Below are positions 8,558-16,964 of a stretch of DNA of 64,000 bases, piece by piece. Each line of letters begins with the position of its first letter. Position 1 is the first letter of the stretch. The notes under the pieces were generated by a model, which ran no database searches, was not told the origin of the DNA, and saw nothing but the letters and a program-made list of their open reading frames with translations. Source of the stretch: an uncultured Desulfobacterales bacterium (GTDB lineage Bacteria; Desulfobacterota; Desulfobacteria; Desulfobacterales; SpSt-501); the NCBI GenBank assembly GCA_938048455.1, contig CALIUY010000021.1, positions 62,001 to 126,000 on the forward strand, given 5' to 3'. The translations under genes and the position numbers were made by a program.

Positions 8558-8962
8558 ATGGCCGAAAGCAAAGAGCTGAAGGTGAAGGAGAAGCAGGAGC
8601 TTGCCGTCAAAGCCGAGCAGACGACCCCGGGGCCCACATTCACCCCGGATGTCGACATCTTCGAAACCGAGAAGGCGATCACGCTGCTCGCCGACGTTCC
8701 GGGGGTGAAGGCGAAATCGCTGAACATCGATCTTCGCGACAACACCCTCACCATCATCGGCGATGTCGATCCTTGCGAAAACGCCGACGAAGAGGACATC
8801 CTGATCGAATACGAAACCGGCAGGTTCTATCGCCAGTTCACCCTCTCGGAGGTGATCGACCAGAACCGCATCGAGGCCAAGCTGCAGGACGGGGTGCTGC
8901 GGCTGACGCTGCCCAAGGTCGAAAAAGCCACCCCGCGCAAGATCGCCATTCAGACCGCCTGA
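8558..8962 (+). CDS. Small heat shock protein, Hsp20 family (second copy)
   Basis: A 134-residue Hsp20 protein, clearly diverged from its neighbour: the N-terminal arm is charged and Glu/Lys-rich (about 1-35) and the alpha-crystallin domain (about 36-134) carries LLADVPGVKAKSLNIDL and ends with the conserved KLQDGVLRLTLPK strand. I chose the ATG at 8558 because a GAAAGGGGG ribosome binding site lies at 8540-8549; an in-frame ATG at 8537 overlaps the previous gene and has no good site. A hairpin terminator follows. Confidence 0.9.
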   Translation: MAESKELKVKEKQELAVKAEQTTPGPTFTPDVDIFETEKAITLLADVPGVKAKSLNIDLRDNTLTIIGDVDPCENADEEDILIEYETGRFYRQFTLSEVIDQNRIEAKLQDGVLRLTLPKVEKATPRKIAIQTA

Positions 8963-8972
8963 TTTCTTCTTC

Positions 8973-9006
8973 CCGGTTTTCCCCGGCGCCTGCCGGGGAA
9001 AACCGG
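8973..9006 (+). terminator. Hairpin after the hsp20 pair
   Basis: A perfect 15-bp inverted repeat (arms 8973-8987 and 8992-9006) with a 4-nt GCCT loop, 10 bp after the second hsp20 stop. There is no long T-tract, so it may act as a weak terminator or an mRNA-stabilising hairpin. Confidence 0.55.
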
Positions 9007-9049
9007 AAACCCGTTCTCTTGCCACCGCCCCCCGGCGGACGACGCAGGA

Positions 9050-9607
9050 ATGAAGGATTACTATCTCATTCTGGGCGTCCCCCGCGGAGCGACCCCCCGG
9101 GAGATCCGGCAGGCCTACCGCCGTCGGGTGAAGCAACTCCACCCCGACGCCGGCGGCAGCGCCGACGACACCGTCGCCTTCTGCGAGGTGAACGAGGCCT
9201 ACGAAACGCTCGCCCAACCCGAACGTCGCCGGGCCTACGATGCGCTTCTCGCCGGCCGCCAATCCCGGAGGCGCACCGAACCTCCCTCTGCGCTGCGCGC
9301 CGACCCGCGCGGCTCCGAGCTCGTCGTGGAAGTCCTGCTCAGCCCGCGGGAGGCGCGGCGGGGAGGGGTTTTTCCGCTGCGTTTGCCCGTGGCCCGCCCT
9401 TGTCCGTTCTGCGGGGGCATCCCGTTCTTCATCGCCTTCTGCGCGGTGTGCGCGGGAACCGGATGGCGGGAAACGGTTCTGGAGGTGGATTTGGTCGTCC
9501 CCCCCGGCGCGGCGGCCGACCGCCTTGCGTTCTCTCTAGCCCCGTGGGGCTTTCCGGGCCAGCGGCTTGCGATCCTCTTGCGCACCGACCCGCGGGTGCC
9601 GGATTGA
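9050..9607 (+). CDS. Short DnaJ-like protein with a single zinc ribbon
   Basis: A 185-residue J-domain protein. Residues 1-65 are a J domain with the HPD tripeptide at 31-33, the motif that stimulates Hsp70 ATPase activity. After a basic linker comes a short substrate-binding-like region with only two CxxC pairs (C118/C121 and C131/C134, the second in the CAVCAGTGW context), half the number in classical DnaJ, and a short C-terminal tail (VPPGAAADRL). The layout is a minimised type I/II J-protein. It follows the hsp20 genes and probably feeds their clients to DnaK, which is not in this window. The ATG is at 9050; an upstream ORF extension in another frame is a shadow. Confidence 0.82.
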   Translation: MKDYYLILGVPRGATPREIRQAYRRRVKQLHPDAGGSADDTVAFCEVNEAYETLAQPERRRAYDALLAGRQSRRRTEPPSALRADPRGSELVVEVLLSPREARRGGVFPLRLPVARPCPFCGGIPFFIAFCAVCAGTGWRETVLEVDLVVPPGAAADRLAFSLAPWGFPGQRLAILLRTDPRVPD

Positions 9608-9631
9608 AGGACGCAAGCCGGCCGGTGCGCT

Positions 9632-10792
9632 TCAGGAGAACCGGGAGACGGCGCCTGCGGTTTGGATTTCGGGGGGCAGATCCTCGGGGCGGATCACGGC
9701 CTCGACGCCCAGGGCGAAGGCGCGCTCGATCACGTTTTCGAGCTGGATCAGGTTTCCCGGCCAGCGGTAGCCGTGAAGAATGTCCATGACTTCGGGATCC
9801 ACGGTGTAGACCGGTTTCGCCCCGCGCGCGTTGAACCGCTCCAGGAAATGATGAACCAGGAGGCAGAGATCTTCCCGACGTTCCCGCAGCGGCGGCATGC
9901 GGATTACGGCACCGGCGAACAGGGGAAAGAGCGCAGCGTCGAGTTCCCCGCGGGCGAGCGCCTCGCGTACGGTTTTTTGGGTGGCTCCGATCAGACGGGC
10001 CGAGGGCCGCAGCGCCGGCTCCGAAGCGGCGGCCAAGCGGGTGCGGATCATCCGCGCGAGCGTCTCCTGGGCGATGGGGGATAGGTCGCAGAGCTCGTCC
10101 AGGTAGAGCGTGCCTTCGCCCGCCGCGGCCCAGAGCTCGGTCAGGCGCTCCTGGGCGGCTTCGGCCTCCAGACCTCGCAGACCGCTGCGGCAGGCGACGA
10201 CCACGAAGGGGCGGTCCGCCGGCCCGGACTTCTCGTGGATCACGCGCGCGGCGAGTTCTTTTCCGGTTCCGCTTTCCCCTTCGATCAGCACCGGCCCGGA
10301 AACGCGGCAGGCGCGCTCGATCCCCGCGTAGACCTCCTGCATGCGCGGGCTGACGCCGACCAGCCGCCCGCAGCGGTGCCGTTTCTCCGCCCGGAGCTCT
10401 CCCCCTTCCGCCTCCCCGCGGCGCCGACGGTCGCCGAAAATCCGCTCGATGATTTCCCGAAGCACGGGGAGCTTGAAGGGTTTTTGCAGGTAATCGCAGC
10501 TTCCCGCCTTCATGGCCCGGATCGCCGACTCCATGGTCCCGTGTCCGGTCACCATGACCACTTCGGTTTCCGGCCGAAGGGCCTTGATGGCGCTCAAAAG
10601 CTCGAGGCCGTCGATATCGGGCATCTTGATGTCGGTGAAGACCACGGCGAACGGCCGCTCGCGGATGCGCTCGAGAGCGGCCAGGCCGTTGTCCACACAC
10701 TCGACCCGGTAGCCCCCATCCTCGAGATACTCGCGCACGAGCTCAAGGATGGCCCGGTCGTCGTCCACGAAAAGAATTTCCTTCTCGTCCAT
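9632..10792 (-). CDS. NtrC-like response regulator lacking the sigma54 loop and DNA-binding domain
   Basis: A 386-residue protein: receiver domain (1-115) with D54 as phosphoacceptor and K104, then a linker, then an AAA+ domain (about 145-370) with Walker A GESGTGKE (172-179), a Walker B-like GTLYLDELCD (227-236) and an arginine-finger region (PPLRERREDL). Between the Walker motifs the usual segment containing GAFTGA is missing and about 25 residues shorter, so it cannot contact sigma54 in the known way. The protein ends shortly after the lid region with no helix-turn-helix. It lies 39 nt downstream of a regulator that has exactly these missing parts and lacks a receiver. It may therefore be the phosphorylation-sensing partner in a mixed oligomer; that is inference. 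A sensor kinase is not visible nearby. Confidence 0.85.
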   Translation of the reverse strand: MDEKEILFVDDDRAILELVREYLEDGGYRVECVDNGLAALERIRERPFAVVFTDIKMPDIDGLELLSAIKALRPETEVVMVTGHGTMESAIRAMKAGSCDYLQKPFKLPVLREIIERIFGDRRRRGEAEGGELRAEKRHRCGRLVGVSPRMQEVYAGIERACRVSGPVLIEGESGTGKELAARVIHEKSGPADRPFVVVACRSGLRGLEAEAAQERLTELWAAAGEGTLYLDELCDLSPIAQETLARMIRTRLAAASEPALRPSARLIGATQKTVREALARGELDAALFPLFAGAVIRMPPLRERREDLCLLVHHFLERFNARGAKPVYTVDPEVMDILHGYRWPGNLIQLENVIERAFALGVEAVIRPEDLPPEIQTAGAVSRFS

Positions 10793-10831
10793 CGTTCCCC
10801 GCTGGCGCTGCCCGCTCCTTTTCCGGCCTCC

Positions 10832-11869
10832 TCAGGATTCGTCGGCCTCGCCCTCGAGCCGGTAGCGCTTGATCTTCTCGAGCAGCGTCGTCCGCTTGAT
10901 CTGCAAGAGCTCGGCCGCCCGGTACTTCACTCCGCCCGCCTGTTCCAAGGCCCTGCGGATCAGGGCCTTTTCGAACTCCATGACCGCCGCCGCCAGCGAA
11001 ATCCCCTCGCCCGGAAGGGCGGTCGCAGCCCGCCGGCTCTCCCGGCCGGCGTGGGCGGAGCGGACCTTCTCCGGCAAATCCGCGACCTCCAAGAGATCGC
11101 CCTCCTTCAGGACCACCAGCCGCTCGATCAGGTTGCGCAACTCGCGGACATTGCCGGGCCAGGGGTAGTGCATCAGGCTCTGCAAGGCCTCGGGGGAAAA
11201 GCGCATCGGCGGCCGGCGGTTGCGGCGGGCGGACTCTTCGAGAAAATGATCGACGAGGAAAGGGATGTCGCTCTTGCGCTCCCGCAGAGGGGGGAGCAGG
11301 ATGGGAATGACGTGCAACCGGTAAAAAAGGTCCTCGCGGAAGGTCCCCTTCTGGACCTCTTCCTCGAGATCGCGATGGGTGGCGGCGATGATGCGCACGT
11401 CGATGCGAATGGTCTCCCGACCGCCCACGCGCTCGAACTCGCCCTCCTCGAGCACCCGCAGCACCTTGACTTGGAGCTCCGGGCTCATGTCGCCGATTTC
11501 GTCCAGGAAGACCGTGCCGCCGTCGGCGAGTTCGAACTTGCCGGGCTTGTCGGCCACCGCCCCCGTGAAGGCGCCGCGGCGGTAGCCGAAAAACTCGCTC
11601 TCCAGAAGACCCTCCGGGGTCGCCCCGCAGTTGATCGGCACAAAGGGTTTGCCGCGGCGCGGCGAGAACTCGTGGATCAGCCGGGCGAGCAACCCTTTGC
11701 CCGTTCCGGTCTCGCCGTTCAGCAAAATCGTGGTGTCGCTGGCGGCGGCCTTCTCCACGACGCCCAGGATGCGTTTCATCGAGGGACTCCGAGCGACCAG
11801 GCCCGGAGGGGCCGACGCCTCGGGGGCAAGCGGAAGGATCTGGAGATTCGAGCTGTTGGAACCGGTCAT
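10832..11869 (-). CDS. Sigma54-dependent transcriptional activator without receiver domain
   Basis: A 345-residue PspF-like enhancer-binding protein. The AAA+ domain starts near residue 25: Walker A GETGTGKG (52-59), the sigma54-contacting GAFTGA loop at 99-104, Walker [11 protein letters not shown] (117-127), and an arginine-finger region. The C-terminus (about 295-345) is a Fis-type helix-turn-helix ([20 protein letters not shown]). There is no N-terminal sensory domain. The ATG at 11869 is preceded by AAAGG about 10 nt upstream; a longer frame would run antisense through the divergent helicase gene and is not protein-like. It is upstream of, and likely co-transcribed with, the receiver-AAA protein. 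Confidence 0.9.
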   Translation of the reverse strand: MTGSNSSNLQILPLAPEASAPPGLVARSPSMKRILGVVEKAAASDTTILLNGETGTGKGLLARLIHEFSPRRGKPFVPINCGATPEGLLESEFFGYRRGAFTGAVADKPGKFELADGGTVFLDEIGDMSPELQVKVLRVLEEGEFERVGGRETIRIDVRIIAATHRDLEEEVQKGTFREDLFYRLHVIPILLPPLRERKSDIPFLVDHFLEESARRNRRPPMRFSPEALQSLMHYPWPGNVRELRNLIERLVVLKEGDLLEVADLPEKVRSAHAGRESRRAATALPGEGISLAAAVMEFEKALIRRALEQAGGVKYRAAELLQIKRTTLLEKIKRYRLEGEADES

Positions 11870-11940
11870 GCCGAAGCGGCCTTTCACGCTCGGGCCGGGT
11901 TCGTCCGTCTGGCGGAGGCGGCGCGAATCTGATAACAGGT

Positions 11941-11958
11941 TTTGCGATGCATCGCAAA
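11941..11958. promoter_or_regulatory. 18-bp perfect palindrome, candidate operator
   Basis: TTTGCGATGCATCGCAAA reads identically on both strands and lies in the 109-bp gap between the divergent starts of the sigma54 activator (11869) and the helicase (11979). Position, symmetry and length fit a dimeric repressor or activator site. The binding protein is unknown; the neighbouring Fis-type regulator is one possibility. Confidence 0.5.
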
Positions 11959-11978
11959 CCGCTGCCCCCCGGAATCCC

Positions 11979-14402
11979 GTGAATTCCCTCCGCCCCCCTG
12001 CCGCCGACGGCCCCGCCCCCGATCCGGCCCCGGCGACGGATCCCCCGCCGGAGTTCGCGGTCGGAGTCCGCGATCTCGTCGAGTTCGTGCTCCGCCGCGG
12101 CGATTTGCGCTCCGAATTCACGGGATCCGCGCGCGCGGTCGAAGCCGTACGCCTCCACCAACGGATCCAGGCTTCCCGCCCTGCCGGGTACCTGCCGGAA
12201 GTCGTCCTTTCCCGCGTCGTGGAGACCCCCGGCTTCCGGCTGCGCATCGCGGGCCGTTTGGACGGGGTCTTCACCGCCGAGGCCGTCCCGCGGATCGAAG
12301 AGATCAAGACCACCCGGCGCCCCCTGCGGGAGTGCGTGCGGGAGGAAAACCCCCTCCACTGGGGCCAGGCCAAAATCTACGCCTTTCTCTACGCCTCGAC
12401 CCACGGTCTGCCGGAGGTCGAAATCCAGCTCACCTACGCACGCACGGACACGGGCCGCATGCGGGAAGTCCGACGCCGCTGCGGCATGGGGGAGCTGGCC
12501 GCTTTTTTCGAGGAGGTCACGGGCCGCTATCTCGCCTGGGCTTCGATCCTGCGAAGCTGGGCGAGCCTGCGGGATCGCTCCATTCGGGATCTGCCGTTTC
12601 CCTTCCCGGCCTTCCGGCCGGGGCAGCGGGAAATGATCGCCGCCGTCACCCGGGCTCTCGAGCACGGCGAGCGGATCTTCATCCAGGCGCCGACGGGCAT
12701 CGGCAAAACCCTGGCCGTGCTCTACCCGGCCCTGCACACGCTCGCCGGAAAGTTCCGCCGCCGGATCTTCTATCTCACGGCGCGCACCACGGGTCGGCGC
12801 GCCGCCGAGGCGGCCCTCGCCGCCCTGCGCGAGCGGGGGCTGCGGCTCAAACACCTGAGCCTGACCGCGCGGGAAAAGATCTGCCCCCGCCCCGGCGCCG
12901 CCTGCACCCCCGAGGAGTGCCCGTTCGCCGAGGGCCACTACGACCGCTTGCCCGCAGCCCGCGAGACCCTCTTCGGCCGGGATGCCTGGACCCGGCCGGT
13001 TTTGGAGGCTGCGGCCTTCGAGCACCGCCTCTGTCCCTTCGAACTCTCCCTGGATCTCGTGCGCTGGGCCGATCTCGTCGCCGGCGATTACAATTATGCC
13101 TTCGACCCCCAGGCCGCCCTGAGACGTTTCTTCCTCGAAGAGGGCGGGGACTGGACGTTTCTCGTGGACGAAGCCCACAACCTCGCCGAGCGCTCGCGCG
13201 AGATGTTCTCGGCCGAGATCCGCCGCCGACCTTACCGGGAGCTCGGCCGGCAGCTCGGCCGCGAACTGCCGGGCCTCCGCCGGGCCCTTTCCGCGATCGA
13301 GGCCTGGATGGGCGAGGAGAGCCGACGCACCCGGGAAGCCGGCGGGGCGAAGGCCGAGGCGGCCCCGCCCCTCGAGTTGCTCGCCCCGCTGCGGGAGTTC
13401 ACCGCCGCCGCGGAGCGCTGGCTCGAGAAAAACCGCCCCGCCCCTTACCGTCGGGCCCTGCTCGAGCGCTACTTCGAGGCCGCCGGATTTCTCAAGACCG
13501 CCGAACGGTTCGCGGAGACCTACGCCGCCTGTTCCGAGCTTCTGCCGCACGATTTGGTCCTCAAGCTTTTTTGCATCGACCCCTCCCGCCCGATCGCCGA
13601 GGCGCTCGCGCGTTGCCGCGCGGCCGTCTTCTTTTCGGCGACCCTCTCCCCCGGCGACTACTTCCGCACTCTGCTGGCGGGTGAAAACGCCGCAAGCCTC
13701 GCCCTGCCCTCGCCTTTCCCTCGGGAACATCTGGGCGTGTTCGTCGCCGACCGGATCTCCACCGTCTATCGGCACCGCGCGGCGACTCGCGAGGCGGTCG
13801 CCCGCATGCTGCGCGTTTTCGTGGAAGGACGTCCCGGCCACTACCTCCTCTTCTTCCCTTCCTACGAATACCTCGTGCAGGTTCTGGAGGTTTTCCGCCG
13901 CGGGGCCCACGGGATCGAGGTTCTCGTCCAGGAACCGGGAATGGCCGATGCCCAGCGCGAGGCGTTCCTCGCCCGCTTCGAAGCGGGCGGGGGCCGCACG
14001 CTCGCCGGTTTTGCGGTGATGGGCGGCGTCTTCGGCGAAGGCATCGACCTCGCGGGGCCGCGGCTGGCGGGAGCGGCCGTCGTCGGGGTGGGGCTGCCGG
14101 CGGTTTGCCTGGAGCGCGAGCTCATCCGCCGGCATTTCACCTCTCGCCTCGGCCGCGGCTATGAATTCGCCTACCGCATCCCCGGCATCCACCGGGTGCT
14201 CCAGGCCGCGGGGCGGGTCATCCGCTCGGAGAGCGATCGCGGGGTGCTGCTGCTCCTCGACCGGCGCTACGCGGAGGCCGAGACGCGCCGGCTGTTGCCT
14301 GAAGCCTGGAGACCCCGTCCCGTGCGCGACGAAGAGGAGCTCGCCCGCGGGCTGTCCCGGTTCTGGGCGGCCGCCGCGGCGCCGGCCGAAACGGGAAATT
14401 GA
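11979..14402 (+). CDS. XPD/DinG-like DNA helicase with N-terminal PD-(D/E)XK nuclease domain
   Basis: An 807-residue superfamily 2 helicase of the COG1199 group. The N-terminal ~190 residues look like a PD-(D/E)XK nuclease fold: GRLDG (D95), EEIK (E108, K110) and a downstream HWGQAKIYA (Q130), the pattern seen in RecB/Cas4-type domains. The helicase part has Walker A APTGIGKT (237-244), VDEAHN (397-400 DEAH), and four cysteines C302, C309, C314 and C352 at the position of the XPD 4Fe-4S cluster. The C-terminal RecA domain has FSATLSP and QAAGRVIRS. It is likely to unwind 5'-tailed DNA in repair. The start is a GTG at 11979, the only in-frame start after the neighbouring gene's beginning. No typical 5' exonuclease (DinG epsilon-type) domain is seen. 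Confidence 0.85.
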   Translation: MNSLRPPAADGPAPDPAPATDPPPEFAVGVRDLVEFVLRRGDLRSEFTGSARAVEAVRLHQRIQASRPAGYLPEVVLSRVVETPGFRLRIAGRLDGVFTAEAVPRIEEIKTTRRPLRECVREENPLHWGQAKIYAFLYASTHGLPEVEIQLTYARTDTGRMREVRRRCGMGELAAFFEEVTGRYLAWASILRSWASLRDRSIRDLPFPFPAFRPGQREMIAAVTRALEHGERIFIQAPTGIGKTLAVLYPALHTLAGKFRRRIFYLTARTTGRRAAEAALAALRERGLRLKHLSLTAREKICPRPGAACTPEECPFAEGHYDRLPAARETLFGRDAWTRPVLEAAAFEHRLCPFELSLDLVRWADLVAGDYNYAFDPQAALRRFFLEEGGDWTFLVDEAHNLAERSREMFSAEIRRRPYRELGRQLGRELPGLRRALSAIEAWMGEESRRTREAGGAKAEAAPPLELLAPLREFTAAAERWLEKNRPAPYRRALLERYFEAAGFLKTAERFAETYAACSELLPHDLVLKLFCIDPSRPIAEALARCRAAVFFSATLSPGDYFRTLLAGENAASLALPSPFPREHLGVFVADRISTVYRHRAATREAVARMLRVFVEGRPGHYLLFFPSYEYLVQVLEVFRRGAHGIEVLVQEPGMADAQREAFLARFEAGGGRTLAGFAVMGGVFGEGIDLAGPRLAGAAVVGVGLPAVCLERELIRRHFTSRLGRGYEFAYRIPGIHRVLQAAGRVIRSESDRGVLLLLDRRYAEAETRRLLPEAWRPRPVRDEEELARGLSRFWAAAAAPAETGN

Positions 14403-14466
14403 CTTTTGCACCGCTTTTGGCTACAGGCGGAACCGGTTTCCCGGGCGAGGAAAGCAGGAGGCCCCG

Positions 14467-14979
14467 ATGGCAGGAACCGGACCGATCTTCGGGTGGGTAT
14501 GCCTGATCGCCGCAGCGGCCGCCGTCCCGGCCGCCGCCCAGGTCAAGGTTTACACCTGGACCGATGCCCGCGGCCGGCTGCATCTCACCGACGAGCCGCC
14601 GCCGGCCGACGCGCGGCTGCAGGAAGTCGTGGAGGCCGAGGCCGCACCCCTCGAGGAGGCCCGCGCCGAGGAACTGCGCCGGCGCCGCCTGGAAAAGCGG
14701 CGCGAAGCCGAGCGCCGCGAGCTGGAAGAGGAACGCGAGCGCCGCGCCCGGGAGGCCGAAGCGGCCGCGCAGGAGGCGATCCGGCGTGCCGAGGCGGAGG
14801 AGCGGCGCGCGCTGGAAACCCGACAGCGCTTCGGCAACACCCCCTCGCGCCGCGAACAGTTCAAGTACCGCATTCGGGCCGAGGAAGAAAACGCCGCCGC
14901 CGCGCGCCGCGAAGCGCAGGAGGCGGTCGAGCGCGCCCGACGCGCCGCCGAACGACCCGTCCCTTCGGGAGCGCCCTGA
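14467..14979 (+). CDS. DUF4124 domain periplasmic protein
   Basis: A 170-residue secreted protein: signal peptide (about 1-24, ending AAAAAVPAAAQ), then the DUF4124 signature VKVYTWTDARGRLHLTDEPP (about 25-45), then a long, extremely charged Glu/Arg/Ala helix (about 55-165) that should form a coiled coil. A perfect AGGAGG site at 14455-14460 supports the ATG at 14467. The stop overlaps the start of the prenyltransferase gene (TGATG), indicating coupling. It resembles the protein at 6701-7204 in layout. Function unknown. Confidence 0.8.
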   Translation: MAGTGPIFGWVCLIAAAAAVPAAAQVKVYTWTDARGRLHLTDEPPPADARLQEVVEAEAAPLEEARAEELRRRRLEKRREAERRELEEERERRAREAEAAAQEAIRRAEAEERRALETRQRFGNTPSRREQFKYRIRAEEENAAAARREAQEAVERARRAAERPVPSGAP

Positions 14980-15860
14980 TGTCCCCTGCCCTGCTCGACT
15001 GGCTGCTCGCCGCCCGCCCCTGGTCTTTCGCCATGACCGCCATCTCGGTCTCCGTGGGAGCGGCGCTTGCCGCGCGCGACGGCGCCTTCTCCTGGCCGCT
15101 GTACGCCGGGACCCTGCTGGCCGCCGTTCTGATGCACGCCGCAAGCAACCTGATCAACGACTACGACGACGTCCGCTCCGGCGTGGACGACCCCGCCGTG
15201 CCCACGGCGAACTACCGCCCGCATCCGCTGCTCATCCGTCGCCTGGAGCTCACCGCGGTCCGCAACGCCGCCTGGATCCTGTACGGGCTCGCCGCTCTGA
15301 TCGGCATCGCCCTCGCCGCCGCGAGGGGCCTGCCCGTTCTCTGGCTCGGTCTGGCCGGCACGGCGGCCGGCATCGCCTACACCGCACCGCCCTTCCACTA
15401 CAAATACCGGGCCCTCGGGGAGTTCTCGGTCTTTCTGATGTGGGGCCCGCTCATGGTGAGCGGGGCCTACTACGTCCAAGGCCAGAGATTCAGCCTCGAG
15501 GCGCTCCTCGTCTCGCTGCCCTTCGGGCTGCTCGTCGCCCTGGTGCTGCTCGCCAACAACCTGCGCGACTTGGATTACGACCGCCGCAAGGGCATCCGCA
15601 CGCTGCCGATCCTGATCGGCGCGCGCCGGGGGATCGCCTTGTTTCTGGCGCTGATCGTGGGGGCCTACGCCGCCGTCGCCGCCATGGCCCTCCTCGGCCC
15701 GCTGCCCCGCCTGTCGCTCGCCGTTCTGCTCTCGGCCCCGTTCGGCTTCCGCCTCCTGCGGCGCATGGTGCACGACGTGCCCCTCGACGCCGACGCCCAA
15801 ACCGCGCGGTTGGACACCGTGTTCGGGCTGCTCCTGGTCGCCTCGATGCTCGTGGGATGA
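14979..15860 (+). CDS. UbiA-family prenyltransferase, MenA-like
   Basis: An integral-membrane prenyltransferase of 293 residues with about eight or nine hydrophobic helices. Both Asp-rich substrate motifs are present: NLINDYDDVRSG (about 57-68) and NNLRDLDYDRRKG (about 193-205). The second motif is the form seen in MenA, which attaches a polyprenyl chain to 1,4-dihydroxy-2-naphthoate in menaquinone synthesis. UbiA-type relatives with other aromatic acceptors cannot be excluded, and no other men genes are nearby. It overlaps the preceding DUF4124 stop and the following CPBP gene start (ATGA at 15857). Confidence 0.85.
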   Translation: MSPALLDWLLAARPWSFAMTAISVSVGAALAARDGAFSWPLYAGTLLAAVLMHAASNLINDYDDVRSGVDDPAVPTANYRPHPLLIRRLELTAVRNAAWILYGLAALIGIALAAARGLPVLWLGLAGTAAGIAYTAPPFHYKYRALGEFSVFLMWGPLMVSGAYYVQGQRFSLEALLVSLPFGLLVALVLLANNLRDLDYDRRKGIRTLPILIGARRGIALFLALIVGAYAAVAAMALLGPLPRLSLAVLLSAPFGFRLLRRMVHDVPLDADAQTARLDTVFGLLLVASMLVG

Positions 15861-16489
15861 AGCCGGTGTCGAAGGCGCCGCTTCCCCGGAGCCTCGGGAT
15901 GCTCGTCGCCCTCGCCTTCCTCCTGTGGGCGGCGACCTTCGCCTGGCCGCACGGCTCCTTCTGGCTCAAGATCTCCCTTTCGGCGGCGCTTCTCGCCGCG
16001 GTCTCGCTGCGATGGCGCCCGCGACCCCTTTCCGGTCTGCTCCCGAGCGCAGGCGACTGCTGGCGGGGGACGGTCGGAGCGGCGGTGCTCTACCTCGTCT
16101 TCTGGGCGGGTCGCGAAATCTCGCTCGCCTGCTTCGACTTCGCCGGCCGCCAGATCGAAAACATCTATCATCGGGGGGAAGGCACCCCGGCCTGGGTCAT
16201 CGCCGGGCTTCTTTTCCTGGTCACGGGTCCCGCCGAGGAGATCTTCTGGCGCGGAACCCTGCAGCAGGCGCTGATGGAGCGACTCGGCCGACGGCGGGGT
16301 TGGGCGACGGCGACGGTCCTCTACGCCGCCGTCCACGTCGCTTCGTTCAACTTCATGCTCATCGGCGCCGCAGCCGTGGCCGGGGCCTTCTGGGGCGGCT
16401 GGTACGCCTGGGGCGGCAGGCTTCCCGCGCTGATCGTCTCCCACGCCCTCTGGAGCAGTGTCGTTTTCAGCGTCCTTCCTTTACGCTGA
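15857..16489 (+). CDS. CPBP family intramembrane metalloprotease
   Basis: A 210-residue membrane protein of the CPBP (Abi, Rce1-like) family. It has about six hydrophobic segments and the family's catalytic pattern: E127-E128 with R132 (AEEIFWRG), H160 (YAAVHVASF) and H196 (VSHALWS). Members cleave or process membrane or prenylated substrates and some confer immunity to bacteriocins; the substrate here is unknown. Its 4-nt overlap with the prenyltransferase gene suggests a shared job, but this may simply be operon packing. The gene ends 5 bp from a convergent gene. Confidence 0.85.
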   Translation: MKPVSKAPLPRSLGMLVALAFLLWAATFAWPHGSFWLKISLSAALLAAVSLRWRPRPLSGLLPSAGDCWRGTVGAAVLYLVFWAGREISLACFDFAGRQIENIYHRGEGTPAWVIAGLLFLVTGPAEEIFWRGTLQQALMERLGRRRGWATATVLYAAVHVASFNFMLIGAAAVAGAFWGGWYAWGGRLPALIVSHALWSSVVFSVLPLR

Positions 16490-16494
16490 AGCCC

Positions 16495-16941
16495 TCAGAG
16501 CCCCGCGTCTTCGGCATCCTCGGCCGTCGCCGCAAGGCGGCGGATCGCCCCTTCGAGCGGCGGCGGCAGCGTCCGCCAGCGGGGCCCGATCGCCCCGCCT
16601 TCGGTCCAGGTGAAATCAACCGCCAGAAACTCCTCGGGAATGAGGCGCTCCGGGTCCCGACCGTAGCGTCGGGCGGGAACGTGCTCGACAAAAAGCATCC
16701 GCTGCGGGTCGATACCGAAATCCCGGGCGATGCCGGTGGCCACATGGCCGGCACAGCTGCGTACGGAGAGGGGACTCTCGGGAACATCGGCGACGAGAAC
16801 GAGGATCGGCCGCAACGGAACCGCCTCGCCGGGCAACCGCCGGCGACGCAGATCCCAAATCCGCAGCCGGCAGCAGCCGCGCGGCAGCCGGAGCTTTCCC
16901 CCGAAGCCTTCCCAACGATAGATCCCGTCGTGGAGGAGCAT
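16495..16941 (-). CDS. Hypothetical protein downstream of norD-like gene
   Basis: A 148-residue protein of no family I recognise. It has no signal peptide or membrane helix. Notable parts are a GIYRWEGFGGKLRLP N-terminus, a paired-Cys GCCRLRIWDL stretch near residue 25, an ILVLVADVPESPLSV segment and an Ala/Glu-rich C-terminal helix. The start at 16941 has AGGGGG about 11 nt upstream. It lies 23 nt downstream of the VWA protein gene on the same strand, so it is the third gene of a norQ-norD-like operon and probably works with that AAA-VWA pair. Confidence 0.65.
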   Translation of the reverse strand: MLLHDGIYRWEGFGGKLRLPRGCCRLRIWDLRRRRLPGEAVPLRPILVLVADVPESPLSVRSCAGHVATGIARDFGIDPQRMLFVEHVPARRYGRDPERLIPEEFLAVDFTWTEGGAIGPRWRTLPPPLEGAIRRLAATAEDAEDAGL

Positions 16942-16964
16942 GGCCGGCGATCCCCCTGCCCGGC

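Noticed and set aside
11911-11924. GG-N10-GC spacing resembling a sigma54 -24/-12 promoter
   Set aside because: It lacks the TTGC(A/T) part of the consensus, and this spacing occurs by chance very often at such GC content.
10743-14411. 1222-codon minus-strand frame across regulator and helicase
   Set aside because: Stop-free only because of base composition; it runs antisense to the helicase, whose ATPase motifs are complete.
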